Origin: Panopea generosa
Taxonomy: Eukaryota; Mollusca; Bivalvia; Adapedonta; Hiatellidae
Direction of reading: 5' to 3'
Assembly: GCA_029582155.1 (NCBI GenBank)
Contig: CM055894.1
Coordinates: 37,679,632-37,743,631, forward strand
Length of the DNA: 64,000 nucleotides
Made by a program: the position numbers and the translations under genes
The notes under the pieces: generated by a model
Told to the model about the DNA's origin: nothing
Databases searched by the model: none
The model's input: only the letters and a program-made list of their open reading frames with translations
Shown here: positions 1 to 11,650 of the stretch, in pieces
Numbering within the stretch: position 1 is the stretch's first letter
Layout: each line of letters opens with the position of its first letter

Positions 1-120
1 TATACTGTTATATATCAAAATGTATCTATGCAAATAAATGTACCGGAGTAGTTCAAGCAATACTGTCACCGAAACAGTATTTCTCTCGAAATGTGTTTAC
101 AGCCACATTAATCAGGCAGT

Positions 121-325
121 TCTTATAAAAATTGTTTGCAGTGCTCCTACCTACTCATTCAAACTTGCTGCAAATCAAACATTGATTGACATTTAAAGTG
201 TTGAATAATTTTTTCAATGATTTCTATCATTTTTATTTAAAATTACTATGCAAAATTAAAATCTGAAAAGTTTACATGAAAAGTATTGGGTTGGAGCACA
301 GCAAATGAACATTTCTTAAGGATGG
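121..325. mobile_element. MITE family 1, copy (TIR 'ctcctac.../...ggagcacagcaaa')
   Basis: Matches copies at 44101-44335 and 45531-45770. The ends are inverted repeats of about 30 bases, best seen in the 45.5-kb copy (atccttaaaaaataaattgt at one end, the complement of tttaaggat with gcacagcaaacaaat at the other). Internally AT-rich and non-coding. The minus-strand open frame overlapping it is repeat-derived. Superfamily not assigned. Confidence 0.6.
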
Positions 326-340
326 CCTCAGAAGAAATGT

Positions 341-517
341 GCAGGGCTAGAAAATTACACTCGTCCGCTTGCCATAACGATTGAATATTTGGCCAGGATG
401 TGTAATATTTAAGAACCTGTTGATAACATTTCTTTGATTTTAAACATTCAATAAAAAATGCTGGAATAGGAAAACGAGTAGCTTTTATAAGAAATTTCAA
501 GCCCTGAATGTGCCGAT
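341..517. mobile_element. MITE family 2, copy (TIR cagggct...agccctg)
   Basis: Starts cagggctagaaaatt and ends aatttcaagccctg. Related copies occur at about 28905-29068 and 33537-33695 (cagggcttgaaatttg). Short, AT-rich and non-coding with short terminal inverted repeats. Flanks here share aatgtg on both sides, a possible target duplication. It lies directly next to the family-1 MITE. Confidence 0.55.
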
Positions 518-737
518 TTAAAGAGTCACTAGAGGAAACATATTTTAGTACCCTACAGAGTACACATATTTAACTTGTAAAAAATGGATTGCTTAGTGAA
601 AAGCACCTGGATGATCATAATCTTATGATCTAAGAATGTATCAACTACCATTACACACAATTTATAGAACAATGAAGTTACCAGTCAAGTACTGTTTCAG
701 CTTTTAAATAAAACATATTCAGCAAATCATGTTGAAA

Positions 738-1240
738 CAGAGGCCTGTTACAGTAAAGGCAAGAGTTATGTATCATCTTTATAAATCAGTGATGTAGATA
801 TGATGGGAAAATATAAGTGTAGTCACAGTGTTGGCTATTCACGCCAGGGGTTGCAAGTTCAATCCACAGCTTGATCCAAAGCCTCTATAAAATCTACACT
901 CAGTATTGGTTTCAAATAGGAAATGGATTTGAAAGTGGCACACATATGATATGAACTTTCCCGACAATAGAGATTTAAAGAGTCACTAGAGAAAAAATAT
1001 TTAATTACAGAGGCCTGCTAGAGTAAAGGCAAGAGTTATGTACCATCTTTATAAATCAGAGATGCATGTAGATATCATGGGGGCAAATATGTGTAGTTGT
1101 AGTGTAAGTTTCTCATGCCATGGGTTGCAGGTTCAATCCTCAGCTTTATCCAATACCTCTATAAAAACTACACTCAATACTGGTTCTAAATATGAAACGG
1201 ATTTGAACGTGGCACATTATATGATATGAGCTTTCTTCAC
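738..1240. repeat. Tandem duplication of about 270 bp
   Basis: Two diverged copies start cagaggcctg at about 739 and 1009. Each contains gtaaaggcaagagttatgta, a tRNA-like B-box-type stretch (gggttgcaagttcaatcc / gggttgcaggttcaatcc) and ctataaaa. It is probably a SINE that has been tandemly duplicated. The gatttaaagagtcactagag word before each copy belongs to the duplicated unit. Confidence 0.6.
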
Positions 1241-1383
1241 AATAGAGTTAAAATAAATTAGTATAAACTGGATGATTATATCCTTTGAACCGTTACATAA
1301 TTGTGAAAACAACAAATTAAAAGTGCAATACAAGACAGTATTCAGTGACTGTGAGTAATCTTCACAGGAATTATCTAAAGTAC

Positions 1384-1466
1384 CTCATCACGGTGCCTGG
1401 ATGACCTCCTGTCCTCATCCTTGTGTCTTCTTCTTTTGTCTTCGTCATCACGGCGTTGGTGTCGAT
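1384..1466 (-). CDS. DYNC2I1: DYNC2I1/WDR60 exon: Arg/Asp/Glu-rich N-terminal region (partial gene)
   Basis: This is the most downstream exon of the minus-strand gene visible here. It is flanked by an acceptor (tgttgtag, minus strand) and a donor (gag|gtactt). Its first two bases complete the Asp codon split from the exon at 1888-1987, and 27 codons follow. The product is extremely charged, for example RRDDEDKRRRHKDEDRR, as in the long disordered Arg/Glu/Asp region after the N-terminus of vertebrate WDR60. It ends in phase 0. No further charged exon is seen between here and the left edge, so the gene continues outside. Low-complexity charged sequence is weak evidence alone; the assignment rests on the exon at 4117-4176 and on synteny. 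An RS/RD-rich splicing factor is the main alternative. Confidence 0.6.
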
Positions 1467-1887
1467 CTACAACATGTAGAATACATCCACTATGATTGTA
1501 AAATTACTGAATTGTTTGGTTTGAACAATTTTTGGTTTTGCAAAGCAATCACAGTATATAAGAACAAATAATGAAATATTGGAGATGAAGATGATTTTGA
1601 GAAATCAATATCATGTTTAATTATTTTCCAATTTTAAATGTTCTTACCAGCACTCAGAAGGGGAAAATATTATACAATGAAATGAATATACATAGGCACA
1701 TGTATTAAGGTTATTACTTATTATGACAGAAATATTGGCATTTCAAAAGGCTTCGTCCAAAAAAGTATATATACCTTTATCGTCTATACTGAGTTAACCT
1801 AGTTTTGCACTTAGCGCTTGAATTGTTGGTAATTAGAACATTTACATGAAATTTTAATTTTTATTTTCGTGATTTTTTTTCTGTTAC

Positions 1888-1987
1888 CAGAATCCTCTTC
1901 TTTTCTTCTCCTGTGTTTATCTTCCCCATTTATTCGTTCTTTTTTTCTGTCTTCATCTCTGTCCCTGTGATGTCTCCTCTCTCCTGT
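1888..1987 (-). CDS. DYNC2I1: DYNC2I1/WDR60 exon: charged N-terminal region
   Basis: The exon is bounded on the minus strand by ttgttttcag and by gattctg|gtaacag. It reads 33 codons plus one base, opening TGERRHHRDRDEDRKKER and continuing with KHRRRKEEDS. The start phase (0) matches the end phase of the exon at 4117-4176, and the leftover base completes an Asp codon in the exon at 1384-1466. The composition (Arg, Lys, Asp, Glu, His) matches the disordered charged segment of WDR60, the dynein-2 intermediate chain. The frame is open throughout while the other two frames are broken by stops. Inferred from composition, phase and neighbours, not from a domain match. Confidence 0.62.
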
Positions 1988-2333
1988 CTGAAAACAAACC
2001 AGAAATGACAGAAGCTTAGTAAAGCTATCATCCGTGTGTGTCAGTACAACTTGATATTAAAGAAGTAGGGGAATGTGACGTATGGCAATGTTGCTAGTAC
2101 TAGCTACACATGTATCATTACCAACTACCAAGGTGTCAGAACAGTGTTGTATTGTGTGGTGCTTATATAAGGTCTCTATAAACAATATTTCAGTCATATT
2201 ATAACATCTGCTTGTGATAGTACTGTAGGTTCTGTGACACATGTTAGTTTAGCTACCATTGGTCAATACAGTTACTGATGTGTCACTCTTGAAATCAATA
2301 CTTTTTGTTTAGTTTCCATTTTTAAAAAGAAAC

Positions 2334-2530
2334 AACACTGCAGTGTGGTCTAGTGATAGAGCATCTGCCTCACATGTGAAAGGTTGTTGGTTTGATCCCT
2401 GTCCAGGGCATACAACAATAAAATAGTACTAATAGCATCCTTGGTTGATGCTCAATAAACTGTCTCAAGTAGACACCGTCATTTTAGGACTGAAAAATTG
2501 TTGAAAGTGTCACTAAACACCATACAACAA
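2334..2530 (+). mobile_element. tRNA-derived SINE (family C-like)
   Basis: A-box-like gtggtctagtgatagagcat and B-box-like ggtttgatccc stand at tRNA-like spacing, followed by a non-tRNA body ending ccatacaacaacataaac. A related element at 34169-34445 shares cttggttgatgctc/ttttttgatgctc and the ccatacaaca tail. The folded tRNA would be imperfect, so this is a SINE and not a tRNA gene. It sits in a DYNC2I1 intron. Confidence 0.55.
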
Positions 2531-3131
2531 CATAAACAGGTACAAAAAGTTTCAAATCACATTTTTGGATACATGCATTCAATATTATAAAATGACTGAT
2601 CAATCACATATCACCAAATATGTTAGTATGTGTACACTTGAGGAAGAATGGTGACACAAAAATATTGTTGTTTATCTAGAAACTGTTTCACTATTTTCAA
2701 GGCTCAACACTGCATAGATTCATTCCTAGATTTCCAAATAGAGGCAAGTGGGACAACTTTAATTTTTATTTTTCTGATTTTAAAACAAAGTGTTGTATTA
2801 GGCAAAAAAAAAATCATTATGAAGATCAAAAGATTTAAAATGTGGAGAGCATGCCTGAAAATCTAGGAAGAGATTTATTATGCCGGATTTGTTTAAATAT
2901 TTTTTAGTTAAAATTCCAGTTTCCAAACTCACAACTGTAATAGTTTGAGGTGGTCAATGACAGTTAAAAGAACAGCATACAGACAGAATGTGAGCACACC
3001 AGCCATGAAACTTAAAAATCTGTTTAAGCGAAAACGTATATATACATATACATGTATACTTCTAAAAAAGTTATGTATCCACAGAATCAGAATATCAGTT
3101 AAATTACGGTATGGCAATATTTATTCATTGT

Positions 3132-3378
3132 AAGCATCATTTTTATGCTATCTGGGGCTAGCAGTAAATCAGCAAACCTCACTACTCTTTCCTGGGATCC
3201 TGAAAGTTTAGCCATTACTCAAGCACACCCATCTCCACAATAAACAATAAACAAATGACAATGAAACACAATGTGGTATATAAATTATAATGGAGATTGC
3301 GGCCGGGCAGCGATTCAAACTTGTGACCACTAGATTTATAGCCAGATGCACCACCGGCTAAACTAACCAGACCATCTT
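3132..3378 (-). mobile_element. tRNA-derived SINE family A, copy
   Basis: On the minus strand, a diverged tRNA-like head (ggtctggttagtttagccgg) is followed by the family-A body, seen forward as cctgggatcctgaaag and atttttatgctatc. Matches the clearer copies at 4451-4746 and 41424-41716. Confidence 0.6.
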
Positions 3379-3532
3379 GCAATAACTAAGAATTGTAATC
3401 CAGACTTTAAAAAATATATAATAGCTATTACCGGTACCTCTCGCAAACATTAAATCTAAAATGAAAGTTGGAATTTGCTATACAACAAAATAGTCCATAG
3501 AAAACCCAATTTTCAATAATGACTCAAATATC

Positions 3533-3971
3533 AGTGCTCCAGATAACTTTTTTGATAAGAGGGTATTTTACCCCCAAAATTGAAAAGATGTGGGTATTTA
3601 ACACCCAGATTTTCAGAGGTGAGGGTAATGTAGCTTGCAGTCGTTAGATACATTGAAAAGTCTTACTTAATGTTAAATTCTGAATTTTCATTTATTTCAG
3701 TTAAAAACTTTACTTACTTACATAATATTATTTAGATTAAATAATTAACACTTTCATTTTCTATTTAAGTCTCCAAGATATGAAATCATTATACATGTAT
3801 TTTAAACAAAGTTTTTCATATTTCAGTTCAGAAAATTTGTATAAGAGGAGTAACTTTACTCCCAACTTTTAAAAGTAGGGGGTAAATTTACCTCCATTTT
3901 CTGAAAACTAAGATGTATTTAGCTGAACCATGAGGGTAAAATACCCCCAAAATGACCTTATCTGGGCCACT
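3533..3971. mobile_element. hAT-like MITE, copy 1
   Basis: Left end agtgctccagataactttt, right end ccttatctgggccact; the two ends are inverted (agtg-x-x-cc-agataa). The flanks share AAATAT on both sides, fitting a degraded 8-bp target duplication. Internally it contains repeated motifs such as gggtattttaccccc and ggtaaatttacctcc. Other copies at 22647-23219 and 37833-38054. Confidence 0.55.
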
Positions 3972-4116
3972 GAAATATGCTGTTTTCACCACATAGAATC
4001 AACACAATGAATTGCCGCAGCTACAGTATTATATAAGCGTAATTATTAATGATTCTTAAAATGTTAGTTATTCTGTAATAATTCCACAGACTTGTTTGAC
4101 CGGTTTAAATGTTCAC

Positions 4117-4176
4117 CTTATTTAGAGCTCCCCGTAACTCGTCTGTTGTCCAGGTGTCTTCCTTAGACCGAGTTGT
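4117..4176 (-). CDS. DYNC2I1: DYNC2I1/WDR60 exon: conserved N-terminal motif
   Basis: Twenty codons in phase 0 between a minus-strand acceptor (tatatttgctag) and donor (aataag|gtgaac). The peptide TTRSKEDTWTTDELR followed by GALNK resembles the start of human WDR60 (recalled as KRRTKDDTWKADDLRKHL), including the K-x-D-T-W-x-x-D-x-L-R pattern. WDR60/DYNC2I1 is an intermediate chain of cytoplasmic dynein-2, which drives retrograde intraflagellar transport in cilia; this N-terminal part precedes the WD40 propeller. The initiator methionine must be in a short exon upstream (higher coordinates), which I could not place with confidence. The next gene on the other side is ESYT2 in divergent orientation, as in human. 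Confidence 0.68.
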
Positions 4177-4450
4177 CTAGCAAATATACAATAGACAGAT
4201 AATTGGGTAGAAGTTTAAAAAAATCAAGTTAAACAGAAATAAATTTGACACGAGAGCTGGATATTACAACATAGAAAACTGATTATTCATTTGTTAATTC
4301 ATACCTTTAGTATAAAAGGAACAAAAGTTAAAAGGCAGATATCAAAGGAAATCTATAAGGCCTAAATTAAAATAGTGTTTGTTTGCTGCTTACTGTGGAC
4401 CAATAACAATCCCGTCGGTTAGAAAATTGTTTGGGGGTTTCCAAATTTTA

Positions 4451-4746
4451 ATTGATTGATTGATTGAATATTTAACGTCATTTTTATGCCATCAAAGGCT
4501 ACCAAATGATCAGCTAACCTAACCACTGATTCCTGGGATCCTGAAAGGTTAACCAGTACTCTAGCATACCTCATCTCTGCAAGTAACTGATAACTTCCCC
4601 ACTTGAATCAGCGGTGAGAGAAGAATGTTAATGAGACACAATGTTGTATATCAATCATCACTAAGACTGTTGCCGGGCGAGAATTCAAACTCACGACCCC
4701 TGTTCTGATAGTCAGATGTGTAACCGACTGAGCTAATTGGGCCTGG
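4451..4746 (-). mobile_element. tRNA-derived SINE family A, reference-like copy
   Basis: On the minus strand the head reads ggcccaattagctcagtcgg (A-box) and then gtgagtttgaattctcgccc (B-box region). A shared body follows (ctgattcaagtggg, ggttaacctttcaggatccc as seen in plus copies) with a tail made of ttgattgattgat units. At least eight relatives occur in this window. The tail repeats suggest LINE-assisted insertion by family knowledge. Confidence 0.75.
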
Positions 4747-5020
4747 TCCCAAATTAAAAAAACAACAACATTATATTTTTTTTTTTGGATGTTCACTTAA
4801 AATAATCTTCTCAGTCAGTATTATAATGTCCTTAAAATTGATAAAAAACATGTACGGTCCCTGCCTAACCCTAAAGGACATGGGGGTCAAAAATGGCAAT
4901 CAAACAAATTTTTAAGGTTTTCCTAATCATTGGGTTCAAAAAAGGTTATAAAAAATTAAACAGTTAAAACTATACAATAACAGTCAAAAGAATATTTTTA
5001 GACATATAGATCAAGCCTTC

Positions 5021-5175
5021 TAAAATTGCCGGTTTTTGGACCGATTTCTGAAGTTCAAAACCGGTTTTCGGTTCAAAGTTTAATAAAAAATTGGTCCAGA
5101 TATTTTCAAAGTTTAATAAAAAATCAGTCCAGATATTAAAAAATCGATCCAGATATTTTCTATCAGTCGTATAAA
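5021..5175. repeat. Short tandem repeat, unit with 'tccagatatt'
   Basis: Three near-copies of a segment containing aaaaaatyggtccagatatt and tcaaagtttaataaaaaat. The minus-strand open frame with LNFENIWTNFLLNFE comes from this repeat and is not a gene. Confidence 0.5.
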
Positions 5176-6892
5176 ATTTCATAAATTGCTCTTACCATGC
5201 CATACTGACCTGTGAAATATGCCATGCGACAAAATAATCTGATTGTTTTGTAACTTGCTGTGCGAAATGATGTCAATTTTGACTAACCATTAATGATATT
5301 AGGGGGAGTTTATCGGAAGAGTCTATCGCTATGTAGCACGCCTTCAATATGTGATCAGCGACTCATAGCGTTCTGTCGGTTCAGCAAAAGATTGTGTTTG
5401 CGACCTTAATTTCTTTGATATATCGCTAGCCAAAGCTGGGATGGTCAGACCGAATATTGTTTGCGTCATTAAAATATTTGATAAAACGTGCAGTGTTACT
5501 TGTTTGTTTCATTTTTTTAAAAAAATATCTTTAATTATATACGAGTTGGTTTTGGTAATTGTATGTTGTGGATAGCTACAGCACAACACATATCAAAAAT
5601 AAAAAGTTGAATGAACCGTTACATTGGTTTCCACGGTGATTATTTCGGTACCGGTACTTTTGCAACACTTCCGGTTTGATCCAGCATTTTTAATATAATG
5701 AAAATAATTCAGTAAAGCAGAAATATAATGTCAGTCATTAAAATGTACACATTGTGATAAAGTATGTTATAAATAATACACAAATAAACTTGAAATAGTT
5801 CCCTATTAATGAATAAATGGAGAAAATACATGGTTTAGCTGACATGGTGGGTGGGGTATGCATATATCATATAGTGATATTTTTAAAATTAAGTGCGATT
5901 CTTATGGTAGTAAAAAACCTGGACCGATTTGCATTGTGGAATTTTAGAAGTCCTGATATAGACATATTCAAGTTTACTGAATGTGTTCGACATTCTAATG
6001 TTATGAGCATGGGCACCATTTAACAACCAACTGCACAAGGTGAAACAAGTGAATGTGCAAATTAAGTTTCTGAAACAATACAAAAACATTCAATCAATCA
6101 ATTATATAAGATTTACATAAATAAAAAGTGAATAACAGTGTCAGCATTGATGTACAAAACTTTTCATGCAAAAGGCATACATACGGTTATGTGCTTTTAA
6201 GCTTTTCAGCATGTCACACTTATAGTTCTGTACTACTTATTATGGGCTAAGTCCAAACTGTAAGTAACCTCATGAGCTTGATATTCTGTCTATATTGCAC
6301 AAGCTCAATGTTGAGCATCACGGCAGATATTCATTTAAAAAATTCTGATTATGTAAACCATCAGTCACATATCTATTTACACTATTTTATTCCGTTGATT
6401 TTCCTGTATGCTCAAATGAGGGTTATTGAAGTTTTGGGTCAGTATGACACCGTGATATACCCACCAGTTTGTGCAACTTCAAAAGTGTGCCTAAAGCTTG
6501 CATGTAAACATAGTTTTATAACTCCTGTCAAAGGTCACACAGGATGCACATTTCAAAAAAAAAAAAAACACAAATAGACTACTTTGCGTTTTCAGAAAAT
6601 TGGATTTGACCCCCAATTTTTTTTAGATTCCCGCGCAAATCATGAAAAATTCCAGCACATTACAAAATGCGACTCAGCGATGTCCTCGCTTGATCACGCA
6701 CGACCCTTATGTGCTATTGTACGCTACTTTTATAAAAACTTTAAATAGTAACACTATGATGTAACGGATAATTTTACTTTGAGGAAATACTATTTTACAC
6801 AAATGTAAACTTCCTGTAGCAGAAAATTAAGTTTATGTGTGTTATTTTTGCGATTGAAACACATGGGCATGAATTTTCGTTATTATCAGGCT

Positions 6893-7000
6893 ATCGATAG
6901 AGGCAGGGAAAGTCGTCTGTATTGGTTTATCGATACAGGTGTGAAAAGTCATCTCTGTTTGGCACTTGATACAGGTGTGAAAAATTACCTACAGGGGCCA
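6893..7000. repeat. Short tandem repeat, unit near 'atacaggtgtgaaaa'
   Basis: Three diverged copies of roughly 35-40 bases: atcgatagaggcagggaaag, atcgatacaggtgtgaaaag and cttgatacaggtgtgaaaaa. Intergenic. No function visible. Confidence 0.45.
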
Positions 7001-9138
7001 TTGGGTTAAACTAATGCATTATTTGCATTATAAATCACTAATTTACAACCAATTGTTGTTTCCCCTAATTATTGACTTCTGGCACTTTGAACAATAACCC
7101 ACAAGATAATAATTTTTAATAACATTGCAATATACATTTAAACTTATAATCATAAAAATTGTGTTTAATTCAAAAGATAAAACAAGTAAAAGAAAACATG
7201 CAGTAAGTTACTTTAACTTATGAGTAGTTTGATAACAAATTAAAGGACATTGGCTGAGGTACGGAACTGAAGCTTTAAAGTGACATTTGTCACCCATCCA
7301 AGTACTAACTCTGTACACCATTGCTTATCTTCCAATACAACCAGAGCACTTTAACCATGTCGCTGTAAAAGCTAGCTTAACAGCAAGACTGTTGTAAGTG
7401 ACCCATGTACATTCACTACAGCTTTCTCTAAAATGCACTTTCCTACAAAGAACGGTTTTTATGTCTCAAACAGATATTTTAGAAATGTGTGAAGATAGAG
7501 TAATGTTTGGATATTTCACATAAACTGCTCTTCGTTTTTTTTTTCTGAAAAGTAACCCAACTCCAAAATCATCTCGTCAACGCCTCAATATATAGGTATC
7601 CAAGCAAAGATAAACATCGCTTGCAAGGGATACAAAAAGAGAATACAAAAGTAAGTAAAGTTACTCTTTGAGACGGCATAGTTGATCAACGCTGTTCTAA
7701 ATCTTGTCTAGTATTTATTTGTGTTGACATAAATTCATCTCCAACGCCGCCATTTTCAAGCTTTGGTATTTCCACAAAGTAGCTGACATCGTGTTACGAC
7801 ATTTGATTTGCAATTATCTGAAATATTGAATCATCATAATATAAAACAACGATTTGAACACACAAATAATGTGTCAAACACTAAGTATCAAAATCATAAT
7901 TTAGGATTGTAAACTAATTTTACGACAAACAAATAAGTTTATAGCAGTGGATAGTTCCCTTGAATAGTTGTTTTACATTTCACTTCGCGTGGGCGAATTG
8001 TTGTATTTGTACACAAGTCCTTGGGGTTTATCACGGTCAGGGAACTCTGTCACAAAGCGGAGTGATTCGTGTCGACAGTTTGTTACAGATTCATGTCGAT
8101 CTGATGCGGGGAAACACGTCATACTTTGATGACTATAGTCAATTATTTACTGGACACAGCTATAAATTTAAAACTTTTTTACATGATTGATTTTCACCTA
8201 ATATTAATTGGCATTTTCAAAGCTCCAATCGATCATGTGTGCGTTAGTAGAGGTTTAAAACACACGAATTAACAAATCCTCACTGAGTATGTATGTAAAA
8301 CGAAAGTAGAAGTGAAATTGTCAATAAAAACATTAATCAGTTCAGAATACCATTGACAACTGTTGTATAAGTAATTTTGTTTAAAAAGGGTTATACTTAA
8401 TTGACATTTTACTTATACTAAGTGAGAAATACCGTTTGAAAAAAAGCGTCATGTGTCACAGGTTTGTGTCGATGATGATTTAAATGTCACGGATTCTTCC
8501 CTACAGGGTCACAGCTTCTAGTCGACACTAATGGCAGGACTAGACATATTTTCTGTCGAAGATGTGATCTGGATGTACGCCTATCATTGATAACATGTCC
8601 TATCTTCTCAGTCAATAAAATCGATCAGATTTTTCAAAATAGATCATTCCATTTTACATAGAATGTCATGACCGTCAGTAGATGTTGACCTCTTTCCTAA
8701 GCCGATGAAATCGTTCCAGATCAACAACTAAGCCGGTTAGATGTACATGGAATTTTCTACTAGCCAAATAATTTCTAACTTATACATGTGCTTTTGGACA
8801 AAAAATGAAATGAGGCATGTTCCAAAACCGTAGAAAGAACAGTATATATATTCATGTAAACAGTGTAAGGTCACCACCACCAGTAGTGGGAATTACAGTA
8901 GACATGTGACGTGTGCACACAACGGCAGAACATATTCCGGTCACTCGTGCAATCGCATGTAAAGCGCACTGTTTGATTTGAAATAAATACAGTCTTTCAC
9001 AACATCTATATATATGTGAAAAGCCAATTACTTTATCGTAACTTTGACCGACAACACCCACCCAACGCACAAAAATATAAACACAAATCTTGGATGTTCA
9101 TTTGAAATGTTATATATATCCTTTGTATACCTAATACC

Positions 9139-9600
9139 GCGACATACCTATTACTGCGAATGCCCGTATAATAACAATATCTATGACATGCGCAAAGCTC
9201 CAACTTCCGTTAGCGGCGGCATTTGTTCACATTTCGTACCGGTAACTGTTTATTTCTCAGTACGTTGAAATTACATCATTCTATTTTAAGATGGAACCTA
9301 CCATATTACTGGTGTTTGTAGTATGATATTCAAACCGTTAACACTACGCTATCGGAACAGACAGTAGTACAACACACTTAATATTGATATCTAGTTTACT
9401 TTATAGTTTATGTAACAGATAAATCCGCTACCATACTACAAACAACCGTAATATGCAAGGTTCCATCTTAAAATAGAATGACGTAGATTCAAAATAGCTG
9501 ATTCGGTTTGTTTTTTTTATAACTTTATTACTGTTTATTATTGATGCCATTACTTACATCGTTGACAAAGTCTTAGACTCGCAGTAATAGGTATGACCAG
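9139..9600. mobile_element. Foldback element with nested inverted repeats
   Basis: An inner imperfect inverted repeat has arms of about 55 bases at 9279-9333 and 9430-9484 (attctattttaagatggaac on the left, its complement on the right; gtttgtagtatg also paired). An outer pair, catacctattactgcga at about 9143-9160, recurs inverted near 9575-9595. No coding capacity. Could be a MITE inside another MITE, or one large decayed foldback. Confidence 0.55.
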
Positions 9601-9617
9601 TATACATAAAAGTTTTT

Positions 9618-9950
9618 TTTTATCAAATAAGATATTGATGCAACCACTCATTTGATATGAATGAAACTTCACATGTGTGTTCAGCATCATCAATGGAACT
9701 CACAAACACAATAACCATAACTGTAGGTTGCATTTTTACAGAGTTATGGCTCTTTTGGACTTAGAAAATTTGGTTAGAGATTTTTAGAGGTTAAAGTTTT
9801 TGAGTTGGTACCTATTTCATCATCCTATCATTGGACAGGAAGGAAACATCACTGGTGTGTTCAACATCCACTAGGAAACTCATAGAGACAAAAATCATAA
9901 CTCTTGATTGCATTTTGGCAGAATTATTTCCCTTTTAGACTTTTGTTTTT
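9618..9950. mobile_element. Dispersed mollusc-type repeat ('gcaaccactcat...gttatggc') copy
   Basis: Contains tgatgcaaccactcatttga, cttcacatgtgtgttcagca and gcatttttacagagttatgg, each repeated once more in diverged form. The same family occurs at 35594-36215 as three tandem subunits. Non-coding. Confidence 0.55.
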
Positions 9951-11149
9951 AGCAGGTTAAAGTTTGTAGTACAAGGCCTTGATCTTAGATGTTTGACAAA
10001 CAGAGTCAGTTTGTGGTTCTCTCGTAAATTTGTTCAAAACCATGACCCTGGGGGCAAAATTGGCACGCCCAAAGGGATTTATTTTCTTCATTTTCATGAA
10101 AGGGTATCCAGCTGTGATACAGTGTGCATGCTGGTACAAACTTATTTCAACTATAGATCCAATTAGATGAACTGATACCGATATACTGTCCTCTGAGGTG
10201 AAGTTAGTGCATAAGCCTATATGTTATGCTGAATTAATTGATATTAAGGCAATATGAGCCAGTCATTCACTTAGCTGTTTTCAGAAAAAACGTAACTGTT
10301 GATAATGAAAATAAATGTTGGTGGATTATTTTGCTAATTTATTTTTAATAGATAAGCAATTATTATAGTTTAATTTTACCACCCCTGAGTTTTACTTGTC
10401 TTCCATTTGGTACTTATTTCCTGAAAAAGCTGTTGTTTTAAACAGCATCGAAACAGTCCGACAGCTCTTGTTTTATTTATTTTTTAAAAAATATGATAAA
10501 ACACGTCTGACTAATTTGGCTTCAAGCTCCATCAGGAAAACAAATAGCAACAACCTCTTCAGAATGAAGAGGGAACAGCGATGAACAAAGGTGGAGCATA
10601 CTTAAGACCCTATGTTTAGATCTTACATGTTATATCCTATTCAAGGGCCCTTGGAATTCGAGTTGTTCATTAGTGATTAACTGTTTTTAAACGAATCATT
10701 TAAAGAATTATTTGTAACTGATCAACAGGCAGGCAGCCCATAGAAAAAAATATTAAATCAGTTCACTGAGTTCAGCTATCCTTTTTATAAAGTTGAGCAT
10801 TTATGCATTACCGCTCGTGCATGTTAACAGATTAAGATTAACACAATCTCGGCACACGCTACAGAACTACATAGAGAAAGAAAGGCAACTGGTTGAGATT
10901 GTGTGAACGCTCGCGTATTCTCGTAAAATCTCGCAATACAAGAAATCAGTTGCCTGTGAATTATGAATGATTAATTTGCAAATTATGAATCCTTCGTATG
11001 CTGTTTCATCAACATTTAGTCAGGAGATGCAAGTTTCCTATCCTTCTATACAAGTCCTTGATGAAAATGAATGGTCAAGTTTGTGAAAGCAACTCGGGAG
11101 AATCCTTTCTGTATGAAGGTTCGAATCACTTACAAGCATTCATCTCATA

Positions 11150-11222
11150 TATATATATATATTATTATTATTATTATTACCACCACCATTATTATCATCA
11201 TCATCATCATTATTATTATTAC
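11150..11222. repeat. AT / ATT / ACC / ATC microsatellite
   Basis: A run of tatata, then attatt, accaccacc and atcatcatc units. It produces long Tyr/His/Ile runs in the overlapping open frames at 10998-11391, which I treat as artefacts. Confidence 0.85.
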
Positions 11223-11254
11223 ACTACATGTTTATTTCCCCACACGTTCATTTT

Positions 11255-11619
11255 TAGCTCTACTGGCCACAATGCCAGAAGTGCTTATGCGATGGCATGT
11301 TGTACGTCGTCTGTCGTCTGTTAGCAGCACTTTCTCTGAAACCACTAGGCCAATTAAACTGAAACTTCACATGGATGTTTCTATTGCATAGGAGACTATA
11401 CAGAAGTTGTTTTATTTTATCTGAAATTCAAGATGGCCGCCGTTACTAAAATAGTCCAAAACTTAAGAAATCTTTTTCTCGTGAACGTCCCAACAGATTT
11501 TCAAAATGTTTATGTAGTAATGATTACCAACTATAGTTTTGTTAGATTTGTTCAAATGTGTCCCTAGGGTTAAAAATGACCCTGCTCCGAGAGTTCAATT
11601 AGGGGACACAATCATGTCA

Positions 11620-11650
<31 letters not shown>

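Larger units (their letters stand above)
1989..4116 (-). other. DYNC2I1: DYNC2I1 intron between the two upstream recognised exons
   Basis: Contains a family-C-like SINE (2334-2530), a family-A SINE (3132-3378) and a hAT-like MITE (3533-3971). Open frames at 2057, 2648 and 2929-3133 show no family match. A small missed exon is possible, but phases already agree without one. Confidence 0.6.

Noticed and set aside
5183-5225. Minus-strand ATG followed by gtaagagc as DYNC2I1 exon 1 (MAYFTGQYGM)
   Set aside because: Phase and donor fit, but the peptide has no similarity to known WDR60 starts and such small candidates are expected by chance in 9 kb.
6272-6577. 101-residue open frame MSLIFCLYC...
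   Set aside because: It ends in a poly-A run, has no recognisable domain, and has no splice context linking it to either gene.
7960-8190. 76-residue open frame in the intergenic region
   Set aside because: No family match seen, no transcript signals recognised, and its length is within chance expectation.
10998-11391. Open frames of 106-108 residues with Tyr/His/Ile runs
   Set aside because: Created by an AT/ATT/ACC/ATC microsatellite and a dispersed element.
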